The notes beneath the pieces were generated by a model. That model made no database searches. It was not told the DNA's origin and saw nothing but the letters and a program-made list of their open reading frames with translations. Below are positions 9,091-17,436 of a stretch of 56,084 nucleotides of DNA, in pieces; the stretch's first letter is position 1, and the number at the start of each line of letters is the position of its first letter. The translations under genes were made by a program, and so were the position numbers. The stretch spans positions 1-56,084 of the forward strand of contig CANKZJ010000011.1 of the NCBI GenBank assembly GCA_947488605.1. Reading direction: 5' to 3'. The stretch comes from an uncultured Paracoccaceae bacterium. GTDB taxonomy: Bacteria; Pseudomonadota; Alphaproteobacteria; Rhodobacterales; Rhodobacteraceae.

Positions 9091-9888
9091 GTGTGTCTTT
9101 CTGATCGGTCCTCTGGGCCGAAACCCCATCTCCTCTCGCTTCTCATCGGCAACCTCTGCTCCGCTGCTTCCAAAATCGCGCACCGGTTTGGGACCGCCGC
9201 GCGGCTGGTCGTGATCAGCTCGGCCATCGGATCACCGCTTGCAGCTGACGGCTGGGCACCTGTCTCAAGCGGTGCAGGTTGGTCGTCAGTTGACCGCTTT
9301 TCTCCAGCATCGGCTGCGGCGGCACAGACTGCTTCATCCCCTGAAGCAACGCGCCGGGTTGTGCCGTTCGTGCGCGCTGTTCAGCAAAGCCAAGGTCCAC
9401 AGATGGACCGGCTTCTGACGCTTATCAGCCAAGCTGAGAGTCCGGTGCACGGATATGATAGCGTCCATCACAAGGCTACAATTCGGCCACCAAAACCACC
9501 CAGTCAGATGACGATAGCCGAGATCGTGACATGGGTGCGCGCCACTCCCGGCCAGCCTCATGCCATCGGTCGCAACCAGATCATCCCCGCGACATTCAAT
9601 CGGGTCGTCCGCGCTTTGGGTCTGTCTGGCGGAACACTCTATGATCGTCGCACGCAGGACATGATGGGCCGCTACCTGGTCGAAGAGGCTGGCTACTCCG
9701 ACTTCATCAATGACCGGATCACGCGAGAGAAATTCATGGATCAGTTGGCAGCCGTTTGGGCTGGTCTACCGCTTGCTAATGGTCGGTCACATTATCACGG
9801 ATATGCCGGCAACCGTGCCACGATTACGCGCGCTGAATACACTTCAGCCATGGCCGCAATTTTTCCAGTTCGGAGGGCGTCAAATTGA
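9091..9888 (+). CDS. exported muramidase/lytic-transglycosylase-like protein
   Basis: The frame is open from ATG 8872, but the first 70 codons read like non-coding DNA. GTG 9091 gives a signal-peptide-like N-terminus ending SPLAADGW, so it was preferred. The mature part begins with a Pro/Ala-rich linker. It then has a lysozyme-like fold pattern: LLTLISQAESP (probable catalytic Glu), AIGRNQIIPATF and a helical tail ending in GYAGN. Such enzymes open peptidoglycan for transfer channels. The stop overlaps the TTG start of the site-2 protease gene by four bases. Family assignment is by pattern only and the start is not proven. Confidence 0.6.
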   Translation: MCLSDRSSGPKPHLLSLLIGNLCSAASKIAHRFGTAARLVVISSAIGSPLAADGWAPVSSGAGWSSVDRFSPASAAAAQTASSPEATRRVVPFVRAVQQSQGPQMDRLLTLISQAESPVHGYDSVHHKATIRPPKPPSQMTIAEIVTWVRATPGQPHAIGRNQIIPATFNRVVRALGLSGGTLYDRRTQDMMGRYLVEEAGYSDFINDRITREKFMDQLAAVWAGLPLANGRSHYHGYAGNRATITRAEYTSAMAAIFPVRRASN

Positions 9889-11147
9889 TCGATATTTTCG
9901 CAGTCGTTTTCGGGGTCATTCTGACCTTTCTGATCGTCGTTGTGATCCATGAGCTGGGTCACTTTTTTGCGGCCCGAATGGTGGGGGTCAAACCAGAGAT
10001 TTTCAGCGTCGGGTTTGGCAAGCCAATCTGGTCGCGCAAAGATCGGCATGGGATCATATGGCAGGTCTCGCGCATCCCGGCCGGTGGCTATGTCCGCTTC
10101 GTTGGTGACGAGAATGCTGCCTCACTTTCGTCCGTGCCTGACGGTCCGGTTGTCGCCGGGTCACTTAAGGCCGCGTCAAAATCGGCGCAGGCATTTGTCG
10201 CCATTGCCGGACCTCTGGCCAATGTCGTTTTTACAGTCGTCGCCTTGTCCGTGCTTCCGCTTATGTCAGGTGTCACATCCTACCCTTGGACCATCTCTAA
10301 TCTGACACTCACGACCGAAGCGAATGGTTTGCGCGTGGGTGATGAACTGGTGACAATCGCGGGTGATGAAATTACCGCGACAGACACGCTGGCTGGACTC
10401 CTCAGTCGTTTGCCGGATGTTTCCGAGGTGGCGTACCAGATCGAACGTGATGGCTCTGTACGCGCCGAACTTGCACCTCGCCCTGACCTTCCGTTGATCG
10501 GCAATGTTGCGGATGGTTCAGCTGCAGCTGAAGCTGGCCTGCAGCCCGGCGACCTGCTCAAAACCATTGATGGCGAAACCGTCCATTCGTGGTCAGATCT
10601 GCAACGTATCGTCTCTGCGTCAGACGGGCAGCCCATGGCCTTTGTCTATGATCGCAACGGTTCGGAAATGATAGCTCGGATCGCAGCCCGTCAATCGGAT
10701 GGTCGCTGGCTTGTCGGTGTCGGTGGACTTCCTCTCTTCACGCTCGCGACAGAACGGCCTGCACTTGGCGAAGCTTTCCAGACTGGTGTCTCTCGCTCGT
10801 GGGACCTGCTGACCAATCTGGTGACGGGTCTCGCCGGATCACTGACCGGCCAGAACGATAGCTGTGATCTTGATGGCCCGATCCAGATCGCCTCCGTTGC
10901 CGGTCAAGCCATCCAGCTCGGCCCGGAAACCTTCCTCTTGTTCTTGGCCATCATTTCACTCGGTCTCGGTGTCCTGAACCTCTTGCCGGTTCCCATCCTC
11001 GATGGTGGTCACCTGATGCTGCTCGGCTATGAGGGGGCTACGGGTCGACCTCTTGGCAAGAAGATGCAGGCCGTCCTGTTCATCGGTGGCGTCACGATCA
11101 TCGTGTTCCTGATGCTGACGGCAACAGTGAACGATTTGACGTGTTGA
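9885..11147 (+). CDS. rseP: RseP-like M50 site-2 intramembrane zinc protease
   Basis: 420 residues, near the usual RseP length. The zinc motif HELGH lies at residues 22-26 in the first membrane segment, and the second metal-ligand motif (NLLPVPILDGGH) is about 50 residues before the end. One clear PDZ domain (LQPGDLLKTIDG) lies near 200-270, with a partial one before it (GLRVGDELVTIAG). Such enzymes cut anti-sigma factors or other membrane substrates inside the bilayer. Chromosomal rseP normally sits by dxr/bamA. Here it closes a transfer operon with a TTG start overlapping the muramidase-like gene, so it is probably an accessory paralogue. Confidence 0.88.
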   Translation: MIDIFAVVFGVILTFLIVVVIHELGHFFAARMVGVKPEIFSVGFGKPIWSRKDRHGIIWQVSRIPAGGYVRFVGDENAASLSSVPDGPVVAGSLKAASKSAQAFVAIAGPLANVVFTVVALSVLPLMSGVTSYPWTISNLTLTTEANGLRVGDELVTIAGDEITATDTLAGLLSRLPDVSEVAYQIERDGSVRAELAPRPDLPLIGNVADGSAAAEAGLQPGDLLKTIDGETVHSWSDLQRIVSASDGQPMAFVYDRNGSEMIARIAARQSDGRWLVGVGGLPLFTLATERPALGEAFQTGVSRSWDLLTNLVTGLAGSLTGQNDSCDLDGPIQIASVAGQAIQLGPETFLLFLAIISLGLGVLNLLPVPILDGGHLMLLGYEGATGRPLGKKMQAVLFIGGVTIIVFLMLTATVNDLTC

Positions 11148-11170
11148 AAGGATAGTCTCATGACTGATGA

Positions 11171-11587
11171 CTATTCGGTTCGCTTGACCTCTTGGGTCTT
11201 TCTGGCGCGTATAGCCTCGGCGAAACGCCCAGCCATGACCTTCACGAATGCTTTCGAGAATGATCCGATCCCGGCGTGCGGCTCAAAGTAGAAGCTCGTT
11301 TCCATTTCGTCGCGGTTGTATTCATTGATGATGACCCACAACCGTTTGTATTCACTCAACCCCGCCCGGCGGATTTCGGTTGCCGGGATTTCCAGCGCGT
11401 TCTGATCGGCGAACGGTTCTGTGCCAGTGATGGGGAGCAAATAGAGGTGTGTTGATTTCTGCGATACCGGCACAACAGCCGCGAGTGCCGTTGGCCTCGG
11501 TTTGCGTCCGGCGTCTTCGCCGTCCAATGCTTCGCGCTTCCAAAGATAGGGATAGCGCCAGATATCTCCTATTTTTGGTTCAGTCAT
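11171..11587 (-). CDS. PemK/MazF-like putative toxin
   Basis: 138 residues. The N-terminal half follows the PemK/MazF pattern: GDIWRYPYLW start, GRKPRPTAL near 28-36, a buried strand LYLLPITG, then IPATEIRRAGL and LWVIINEYN. MazF-fold toxins are mRNA endoribonucleases. The upstream Phd-like gene overlaps this start by eight bases, the usual antitoxin-first order. Assignment rests on pattern and pairing; sequence identity to classical PemK is low, and the last 40 residues are not typical. Confidence 0.5.
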   Translation of the reverse strand: MTEPKIGDIWRYPYLWKREALDGEDAGRKPRPTALAAVVPVSQKSTHLYLLPITGTEPFADQNALEIPATEIRRAGLSEYKRLWVIINEYNRDEMETSFYFEPHAGIGSFSKAFVKVMAGRFAEAIRARKTQEVKRTE

Positions 11588-11840
11588 CGCCGCTGATCAC
11601 CTCGTCCAGAACATGCAGCAATGCGTCCGCTTCGTCGTCTGGCGTCTCGGATGTGGCACGCACGATCCTGGGATCGGCCCGCGATGTGAGGTCATCGAAC
11701 ATATCGCGCGGCATCAGGACGAACCGGGATGTACCGTGATCAGACAGGCTGACGGGGCCGCGCGATGCTGCCATCCATACATCTGTGGCCTTGCGGTTCA
11801 TGGCCGTTTTGGGAAATTCGTCTACGATCTTGACCGGCAT
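11580..11840 (-). CDS. Phd/YefM-type putative antitoxin
   Basis: 86 residues from ATG 11840. This start was chosen because GGAGGA lies five bases upstream; GTG 11864 and ATG 11852 are in frame but lie inside the operator. The pattern MPVKIVDEFPKTAMNRKATDVWMAASRG resembles the DNA-binding half of Phd-family antitoxins, followed by a flexible acidic tail (DDEADALLHVLDE) that would wrap the toxin. It is coupled to the PemK-like gene. Autoregulation through the repeats just upstream is expected. Confidence 0.6.
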   Translation of the reverse strand: MPVKIVDEFPKTAMNRKATDVWMAASRGPVSLSDHGTSRFVLMPRDMFDDLTSRADPRIVRATSETPDDEADALLHVLDEVISGDD

Positions 11841-11852
11841 GGGGTCCTCCAT

Positions 11853-11895
11853 TGCGTATTTCACGTAAATTACGTATTTTACGTGTCAATGTCAA
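11853..11895 (-). promoter_or_regulatory. promoter-operator of the toxin-antitoxin pair
   Basis: On the minus strand, TTGACA (11895-11890) is followed after 17 bases by TAATTT (11872-11867). Direct repeats ACGTAAAATACG and ACGTGAAATACG overlap the -10 box, and the centre is near-palindromic around ACGT. This is the layout expected for antitoxin autorepression. Confidence 0.6.
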
Positions 11896-11905
11896 GATGG
11901 CGGCC

Positions 11906-12427
11906 TCAATCGCGCGCTTTGGCGATGACACCATCTTCAGTGATTGCGGCTATCGTGTCTGGGGTCCTGCGTGACAACTCAACACCGTCTCCTGACATCA
12001 TGGCGTCCACGTATTCGGTCTTCTTCAGGACTGAACCATCTGCGTCAATGTAGGTCGTATCGTCATCGGTCTCGCGCGTGATTGCACCATCGGCCTTGAT
12101 GCGCACCCAAATCCCGTTGACCCGGATCGCAACGCAATCGTCTTCAACAACAATCCCTTCCCAGCCAATATTGTCGCTGTCGCGTCGCAGAACGATCTTG
12201 TCTTGCTGGAGCCGTATCTGAACATCGCGGGTCGTAGATCGGTCATCTGCCCGCACCTCCAGGAACGCCTCTTGAACCTTAGGATCACTGTGGATCGTGG
12301 CATTCGCGTTCTTAGGTGGCCAGACTTTCGGCTGATTGCGCACATTGCCCCGCTGATCGGTGTAAAAACCGATGAAGAGTTGTGCTGACTTCCACAATCG
12401 TCGCGTCGCTTTTGTCACTTCATTCAC
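11906..12427 (-). CDS. hypothetical beta-rich protein
   Basis: About 173 residues. GTG 12427 was chosen because GGAGGG stands just before it. The N-terminal part is basic and helical (TKATRRLWKSAQLF). The rest is a series of short strands with Val/Ile and Asp turns (WEGIVVEDDCVAIRVNGIWVRIKADG), rather like a repeat beta-structure. No family was recognised. It lies directly upstream of the toxin-antitoxin promoter on the same strand and has its own start. Confidence 0.5.
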   Translation of the reverse strand: MNEVTKATRRLWKSAQLFIGFYTDQRGNVRNQPKVWPPKNANATIHSDPKVQEAFLEVRADDRSTTRDVQIRLQQDKIVLRRDSDNIGWEGIVVEDDCVAIRVNGIWVRIKADGAITRETDDDTTYIDADGSVLKKTEYVDAMMSGDGVELSRRTPDTIAAITEDGVIAKARD

Positions 12428-12790
12428 CTTGCCCTCCACGCATTGCTTGTGGCCTGTTTGAGCGCAACCCCCACTACAAGCTGGGTGATCATTTCGGACA
12501 GGAAGTTGATGAAACGCATGGTCTGTACTCCAAAATTTTAGCTGCGATTGAAAACAAGCCCGAAGGGCCTGATTTCAAACGCTGCCAAGTGGCGAACTGG
12601 GACGGTGAATTTGAAAATTTGCGCAGCAGGACCGGACCCACGCGCAGCTGCACGGAATGCAGGCGTAGCCGAAGTGGAGGAAGCGAGCATGGGGAGGACC
12701 CACAATTTGCAAAGAGGGCCGGAACAGGCCCTCAATACGAGGGCTCAACGTCGCGCTGACATCTCGATCGCCCTGGCCCTACCCACATGC
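12428..12790. other. non-coding stretch before the DUF2493 terminator
   Basis: No gene could be supported here. The plus-strand frame at 12548-12811 has no ribosome site and no protein-like pattern. A short motif, CAGCTGCACGGAATGC at 12646, recurs in modified form at 13742. Confidence 0.4.
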
Positions 12791-12820
12791 AAAAAGGACG
12801 GCCCCACGTAGGGACCGTCC
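12791..12820 (-). terminator. rho-independent terminator of the DUF2493 gene
   Basis: On the minus strand, GGACGGTCCC-tacgt-GGGGCCGTCC forms a stem with one mismatch, followed by TTTTT. It lies ten bases beyond the stop of the DUF2493 gene. Confidence 0.85.
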
Positions 12821-12830
12821 AATTATCTTG

Positions 12831-13718
12831 TCACTGAAGGTCGAAGTGACCGACCTTGATGCGCTTGGCTTCGGCTTTTTGACCGAGGTTGATGGCAACC
12901 CCGTTGCCCCCGAAGATCAGGATACCGATCGGTTTTGCCTGGATAATCGCATCATTGGCTTTGAATGGGGCCGCTTTGCCGTGGCCCTGCCAGTTCGGGC
13001 GAAACAATATCTGGCGGACCTTGTTGTTGCGTGCCCATGTTGCTGCGATGCGTTCGACCCCTTTGCCGTGACCCTTGTGGCAGAGAACCATGTCTGGGTA
13101 TTTTGCGAAGGTCTGGTCGAGAATGCGGTAGATTTCGCGGCAGTCTTTGGCCTCTGCATCGCCGGTGATGGCAATCTTCGGTCCCTCGACCTTGTTGCGC
13201 TCGGCCTGTTCTCGGTCGTGCCGGTTGAGAAGCTCTTTCGCTTCGAAAACCGCACCGGTTGCCTGTGCATCTTTGGTCGTGCGGCTGCCTGTGACTGGGG
13301 TATAGGCCTGTCCGGTCTCGACCTCGTAGCACTGCGCCGCCTTTTCAGCCATGATCTTCAGCGCTTCGGCCTTTTCCCAAAGCGTCTCGAAGCGGCTGGT
13401 TGTTTTGTCCAGTTCCAACTCGGCCACTTCTGATCCGTCCTGCGCTTCGATAAGCCCTTGGATCTGACGCTTGTGCCTGTCGGCTTGGCCAGCCAGTGCC
13501 GTTGCCCGGCGCTGCAGCATTGTGGCCAGCGCGTGAGCCAATGGTTCGATTTCAGATGCAAGACCTGTGCCCTGCAGCCTGCCGATCAGTGTCTCGAAGG
13601 TTTCCAGCACGATCTGATCGCGCAGCTCGTCATCATTCGGGATGATCAGGTCGTCTGTGCCGTTTTCGGTCAGGCCAAAGAGTTCAATCGCGTCATATGT
13701 TGTTGGTTGGTCAAGCAT
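12831..13718 (-). CDS. DUF2493 (YspA-type SLOG) protein
   Basis: 295 residues, start ATG 13718 with AAGGAG upstream. The first 170 residues are acidic and helical. The C-terminal 110 residues are a DUF2493 Rossmann-like SLOG domain: KIAITGD near 182, VLCHKGHGKGVERIA (the glycine-rich nucleotide loop), FRPNWQGHGKAAPFKAND and GILIFGGNG. SLOG domains bind nucleotides or nucleotide-derived ligands. The long helical extension is typical of plasmid versions in Rhodobacterales. Role unknown, possibly sensing or processing of a nucleotide signal in plasmid defence. Confidence 0.85.
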   Translation of the reverse strand: MLDQPTTYDAIELFGLTENGTDDLIIPNDDELRDQIVLETFETLIGRLQGTGLASEIEPLAHALATMLQRRATALAGQADRHKRQIQGLIEAQDGSEVAELELDKTTSRFETLWEKAEALKIMAEKAAQCYEVETGQAYTPVTGSRTTKDAQATGAVFEAKELLNRHDREQAERNKVEGPKIAITGDAEAKDCREIYRILDQTFAKYPDMVLCHKGHGKGVERIAATWARNNKVRQILFRPNWQGHGKAAPFKANDAIIQAKPIGILIFGGNGVAINLGQKAEAKRIKVGHFDLQ

Positions 13719-14421
13719 CTCATTTTCTCCTTAGGATGTCTCAGCTGCTCCACGGAATGCGGAACATACCGACCACCCTCGTCCAAACCGGTTCGGGTCA
13801 AGGACGCCGCAGGCGCCAGCATTGCTGGGCCGCAGTATTTTCAGAGTGCTTGTTGCAACACGCGCGCGCTCACCGATTGGCGCGATCCCGGCCATACCCC
13901 CTGCCTTCGCCGAAAATACGGAGGATCCTTGAGGCGGGCCGTTTTGGGTGCCATGCCGGAGGCTATGCTTCCGCCTTCAGTAGGAGGAGGATTACGTGAG
14001 GCAGGCGATACCGGCGCAGGCAAAGGCTGATGGGCCGCGCAGCGCCGATGACGGAATGTAGGAACGCCTCATCTGAGCTTGCGCAGATGATGGCTGACGG
14101 AACGCAGTCTTCGGCCAAGCGGCAGATCAGACTGCTCGTGCCGCAATCGGATGCCGGGCCACCCATCGCAACACCCACACGTCTGTGTGAGCGTGCACGG
14201 CGCGCTTCAGACTTTCGGTACGCGAAGCCGAGAAAGGCTGGCCGTAAGGCTTTGCTACGTCTGTTTTGGGTCGCAGACGACATGCAAATCGCCCGGCGAA
14301 GGGATCGTTACCCCTTGTGGGCCGAGACACCTCTGGTGGCTCGGGTTGAGCGCAGCAGAACTAGAGCCCGGTCAGCTTCAGCTGATCGCCCCAGATAGCT
14401 GTTGTCACTCAACTCATCAGT
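13719..14421. other. GC-rich stretch without supported gene
   Basis: Long frames run on both strands (for example plus 14030-14398) but lack ribosome sites and have arginine-rich composition typical of shadow frames in GC-rich DNA. It holds the repeated motif CAGCTGctcCACGGAATGC at 13742 and a related ACGGAATG at 14051. It is probably the leader of the DUF2493 gene plus spacer to the DUF3800 gene. Confidence 0.4.
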
Positions 14422-14436
14422 GTGCAATTTGCCGGA

Positions 14437-15171
14437 ATGCAGGAGTTCTCTGACTACATTGTGTACGTTGATGAAAGTGGTGATCACAGTCTGACGTCGA
14501 TCGATCCACAATATCCCATTTTTGCGTTATCTTTATGCATCGTTGCCAAATCTGAGTACGTTGCTTCCGTTGTTCCTGCTCTGCAAGCGTTCAAGTTCAA
14601 ATACTGGGGCCATGACAGCGTTGTCCTACATGAGCACGAGATCAGGAAGGAGAAAGGAGACTTTGGTTTCTTGCGAACAAACGCCAAGCTCCGCCATGAT
14701 TTCATGGAAGATCTGTCAGCGTTGATGACCTCTGTGCCTTTTGAGATCATCGGTTGTGTAATCGATAAACAAAAGCACCTCGATAAGTACGGCCAAGGTG
14801 CCTGGAATCCTTATGAAGTCGCGTTGAAGATGGCTTTGGAGAGGCTTTTGTTGTTCTTGCGCGAAAAATGCACGAAGGGTCGAAAAGTACATGTCATCTT
14901 TGAGTGCCGCGGATCTCGCGAAGATGCCGATCTGGAGCTAGCATTCCATCGCACGGTTACTGGACACTACAACTGGGGTTGGATCAAACGCGACTTTTCT
15001 GACTTTGAGTTTTCGCCTCGTTTTGTGAAGAAGGGCGCGAACTCGACAGGATTGCAATTGGCGGATCTGACGGCTCGTCCGCTTGGCCTCAGTGTACTGC
15101 GCCCTGGGCAAGAAAATAGAGCATTTGATGTGATTTCGCCAAAGCTGCGCTACTTCAAGACGTTCCCCTGA
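14437..15171 (+). CDS. DUF3800 domain protein
   Basis: About 244 residues from ATG 14437; GTG 14422 is also possible and neither has a clear ribosome site. It begins with the diagnostic DUF3800 motif DYIVYVDESGDHSL, then a long helix-strand domain, and ends with NSTGLQLADLTARPLG. DUF3800 has an RNase H-like layout in which the first Asp/Glu (YVDESG) and the late Asp (QLADL) would be metal ligands. The family is common in accessory and defence islands, but its substrate is unknown. It is the only plus-strand gene in this block, so it may be a separate insert. Confidence 0.8.
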   Translation: MQEFSDYIVYVDESGDHSLTSIDPQYPIFALSLCIVAKSEYVASVVPALQAFKFKYWGHDSVVLHEHEIRKEKGDFGFLRTNAKLRHDFMEDLSALMTSVPFEIIGCVIDKQKHLDKYGQGAWNPYEVALKMALERLLLFLREKCTKGRKVHVIFECRGSREDADLELAFHRTVTGHYNWGWIKRDFSDFEFSPRFVKKGANSTGLQLADLTARPLGLSVLRPGQENRAFDVISPKLRYFKTFP

Positions 15172-15176
15172 AAAGC

Positions 15177-15201
15177 AAAAAGGCTCCGGAAATCCAGAAC
15201 C
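15177..15201 (-). terminator. terminator of the 15294-15629 gene
   Basis: On the minus strand, GGTTCTGGA-tt-TCCGGAGCC pairs with two G-U wobbles and is followed by TTTTT. It also sits just behind the converging DUF3800 gene and may serve both. Confidence 0.6.
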
Positions 15202-15293
15202 TCTATGCCGACCGGGAAAAGCCCAATCCATGTCGTGTATATACGCAGAATGCTAAGAAATTACAACCATTATGGTGACCAATGTGGGCACAA

Positions 15294-15629
15294 TCACTTG
15301 TTGCAGTCGATCCATTTGGACATGAGGCCTTTGTCGCGAAAGCACTCATGAGGAACTTCGCTGCGCTTGTAGCGTGCGATGCGCTCAGCAAACTGGACCT
15401 GCCTGGACGATGGATAATTGTCAAAGTGCCCTTTAAATGGGCGGGTGGTCGTTTGCGCGTCGATCCAGTCAGACAGGCTGCGGCGGTCTTGCTGCACTTC
15501 CCACGGCAGCACTATGCCCATCTTCTGCGACAGGAACCTCGCATACTTCAGCTGTTTTTCCGTCGCGGGCAGCTGATGATAGTCGTTCGTCTGCATCGGT
15601 TCTTGGCTTTGAGCATATGAATGTTGCAT
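15294..15629 (-). CDS. small plasmid protein with two tandem repeat units
   Basis: 111 residues from ATG 15629, preceded by GGAGGGTGAG. The protein consists of two copies of one unit of about 37 residues: EKQLKYARFLSQ...LPWEVQQDRRSLSDWID, then SRQVQFAERIAR...VPHECFRDKGLMSKWID. Each unit reads as helix, short linker with Pro, helix ending in W-I-D. No family name is certain; the unit resembles small helical DNA-associated modules seen in plasmid-borne proteins. A helix-turn-helix-like binding role is speculation. Confidence 0.65.
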   Translation of the reverse strand: MQHSYAQSQEPMQTNDYHQLPATEKQLKYARFLSQKMGIVLPWEVQQDRRSLSDWIDAQTTTRPFKGHFDNYPSSRQVQFAERIARYKRSEVPHECFRDKGLMSKWIDCNK

Positions 15630-15820
15630 CTCACCCTCCATCATGGATGATATAGAACAAATAGTGAACAAAAGCAACTTTTCATTGCAAGTGGGCTCCT
15701 GCCGATGTAGAAACCACTGGTTTCAGACCGCAACGCGGTCTTCGGGTGCCTTTATGGCTCCCGGTGCCTTATCGAGGCACTTCTCAGCGCTTGTGCTGTT
15801 TGATGATGCTGGCCACGGGC

Positions 15821-15848
15821 AAATGGGGAAGGCTGTGAGGCCTTCCCC
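15821..15848 (-). terminator. terminator of the 15862-16053 gene
   Basis: On the minus strand, GGGGAAGGC-ctcaca-GCCTTCCCC is a perfect nine-pair stem followed by ATTTG. It lies 14 bases after the stop. Confidence 0.7.
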
Positions 15849-15861
15849 TTTGGAGCAACGA

Positions 15862-16053
15862 TTATTCCTGGTCGTCGCGCTCTTTGGGCGGGAAGATGAC
15901 CATTTTGCCGTTGGTTGGTGTTGCAAAGAGTTCGATGGTCATGATGGCTTTGGAGTCTTCCTTTGCGGGGAATGCCACCCCGACCCGGTTGAAGCGTGTG
16001 ACGCCGTCGCTGCCTTCGACTGCTGTGGTGACGTTGTAGAATGTTTTAGACAT
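15862..16053 (-). CDS. small conserved plasmid protein
   Basis: 63 residues from ATG 16053, with AAAGGA eight bases upstream. The sequence (MSKTFYNVTTAVEG...) suggests a small beta-barrel-like fold with the core VGVAFPAKE...IMTIELFATPTNGKMVIFPP. No motif identifies it, but its clear ribosome site and terminator support a real gene. A decayed inverted copy, including the leader, lies at 16218-16410. Confidence 0.65.
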   Translation of the reverse strand: MSKTFYNVTTAVEGSDGVTRFNRVGVAFPAKEDSKAIMTIELFATPTNGKMVIFPPKERDDQE

Positions 16054-16217
16054 ATCGTGTTCCTTTCGTTTTCGATGCAAATCTTCTGCGGCCCCGCTCG
16101 TGGCCGGATGTCAGGCGCAACTTTGTCTCGCGAGGAATGGGCGCGCAGCGCACAGGGGAAAGTTGTGCTTGAAGGCACCCGCGTGCCGGCATCCGGTCCA
16201 GGGGCCGGATCTTGCAT

Positions 16218-16410
16218 CTTCCAGAAAACGAAAGGAACACGATATGTCTTACCGGCTTTCGACGTCACCTCTGTCGATGGTTCGTCGGCATGGTCTCAAC
16301 GGGTCTGACCATGGTTCACTCGAAGGGTATCCAATGCCATCATGACCATTTATGCCGCAATGCCGACCGTTAACTGGTTCAATCGAAGAGCCCAAGCCGC
16401 TCCGGTGGGC
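16218..16410 (+). pseudogene. decayed inverted copy of the 15862-16053 gene
   Basis: The plus strand repeats the leader GAAAACGAAAGGAACACGAT and ATGTCT exactly as upstream of the minus-strand gene. It then keeps recognisable pieces (ACGTCACC, TCGATGG, GCCATCATGACCAT, CCGACCGTTAACTGG) with frame-breaking changes. The two copies face away from each other. This is an inverted duplication followed by decay. Confidence 0.65.
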
Positions 16411-16518
16411 GGGACCAAGCGTTGGTTCCAAGGTATTCGCGCCTCTCGACACTTTCTGCATTTTGACCTGCATCACGTACAGCTAGCCTTTGCGCCACGG
16501 CTTCGTTGAGGATGCTGA

Positions 16519-17415
16519 TCAGGCCGCCGTGCTTCCGCGTATGGCGCCCTTTGCAACCAGCTCATTGATGTAATCGACGGCTTTTTGCGCTTCGGCGGCA
16601 GCCTTGAAGATGAGGTCTTTGTCGTTCTTGAGGGCGCGCAGCCAGCCCTCGATGTAGGCGGCAGTTTGGGCAAAGTCGGGTGTCACCCCAAGCTGCACGG
16701 CCAGGAACGCGGCGCCGATCTCAGCGACCAATTCGTCAAACGCGTACTCGCGTTTGGTGCTGTGGGTTTTCTGGGTATCGAGCCGCTTTGGGCCGCAAAC
16801 CCAATGCGTTGTTTCATGCCCGAGCACCCCATAGTACCGGGATGCGTCGTAAAACGTCGCAATGGGCGGCATATGAATAAGATCTTTCATCGGATGGAAA
16901 TATGCCCGTGGTTCGTCTGTCGTGATGATCTCTGCACCGGTGTCTGCAAAGAAAGCGTCAAGCTTTGGATCAGCTTTTGTGCCCAAATCACGGGGCGGCG
17001 CGGGGCGCTGGTAGTATTCTGCGGGCAGGTCGTCGATTTGATCGGCGTTGAAGACGTTGTTGACCTTCGCAAAGCGGCTCTGGCGGGTTTCGACCTCTCC
17101 GCTGTCTGCGTTCTCTTGTTCCCGCTGGTATGTGCCATAATAGACTGATCGTGTGGCCTTTTCCCCTTTGCGGACACATCCGCCAAGTGCGAGGGCCTGT
17201 CCGTAGGTCATCCACCGTGCGGAATGAAAGTTGCCGATGGATGCAGATGCCCAGAGCATCAGGATGTTCACGCCCCGGTACTGTTCCCCGTTGTGCCTTT
17301 TGGGGAATGCGACGGCTGCGGCACCCCCGGTCCAGGGCTTGCGCCATGGCGGGGTCCCTTCTTCGATCTGGGCGATGATGGTATTGGTGACGTGTTCTTT
17401 GATATCGATTTTCAT
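16519..17415 (-). CDS. ardC: ArdC-like antirestriction protein
   Basis: 298 residues, start ATG 17415 with AAAGGA upstream. An N-terminal ssDNA-binding ArdC domain begins MKIDIKEHVTNTIIAQIEEGT.PPWRKPW and includes RGVNILMLW. The C-terminal half is a zincin-like metallopeptidase domain with HETTHW at 200-205 and the downstream acidic ligand region (FDELVAEIGAAFL, 227-238). ArdC proteins protect incoming single-stranded plasmid DNA from host restriction during conjugation, which suits the relaxase genes nearby. The gene forms its own transcription unit, bounded upstream by a strong terminator at 17437-17466. Confidence 0.92.
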   Translation of the reverse strand: MKIDIKEHVTNTIIAQIEEGTPPWRKPWTGGAAAVAFPKRHNGEQYRGVNILMLWASASIGNFHSARWMTYGQALALGGCVRKGEKATRSVYYGTYQREQENADSGEVETRQSRFAKVNNVFNADQIDDLPAEYYQRPAPPRDLGTKADPKLDAFFADTGAEIITTDEPRAYFHPMKDLIHMPPIATFYDASRYYGVLGHETTHWVCGPKRLDTQKTHSTKREYAFDELVAEIGAAFLAVQLGVTPDFAQTAAYIEGWLRALKNDKDLIFKAAAEAQKAVDYINELVAKGAIRGSTAA

Positions 17416-17436
17416 CGGAACGGTCCTTTCGGTTGC

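Noticed and set aside
12548..12811. 87-codon plus-strand frame before the DUF2493 terminator
   Set aside because: It overlaps the terminator hairpin and has no protein-like pattern.
12828..13433. 201-codon plus-strand frame
   Set aside because: It is antisense to the DUF2493 gene, whose domain is clear on the other strand.
14030..14398. Long plus-strand frame with arginine-rich sequence
   Set aside because: No ribosome site and composition like a shadow frame in GC-rich DNA; kept only as non-coding stretch.
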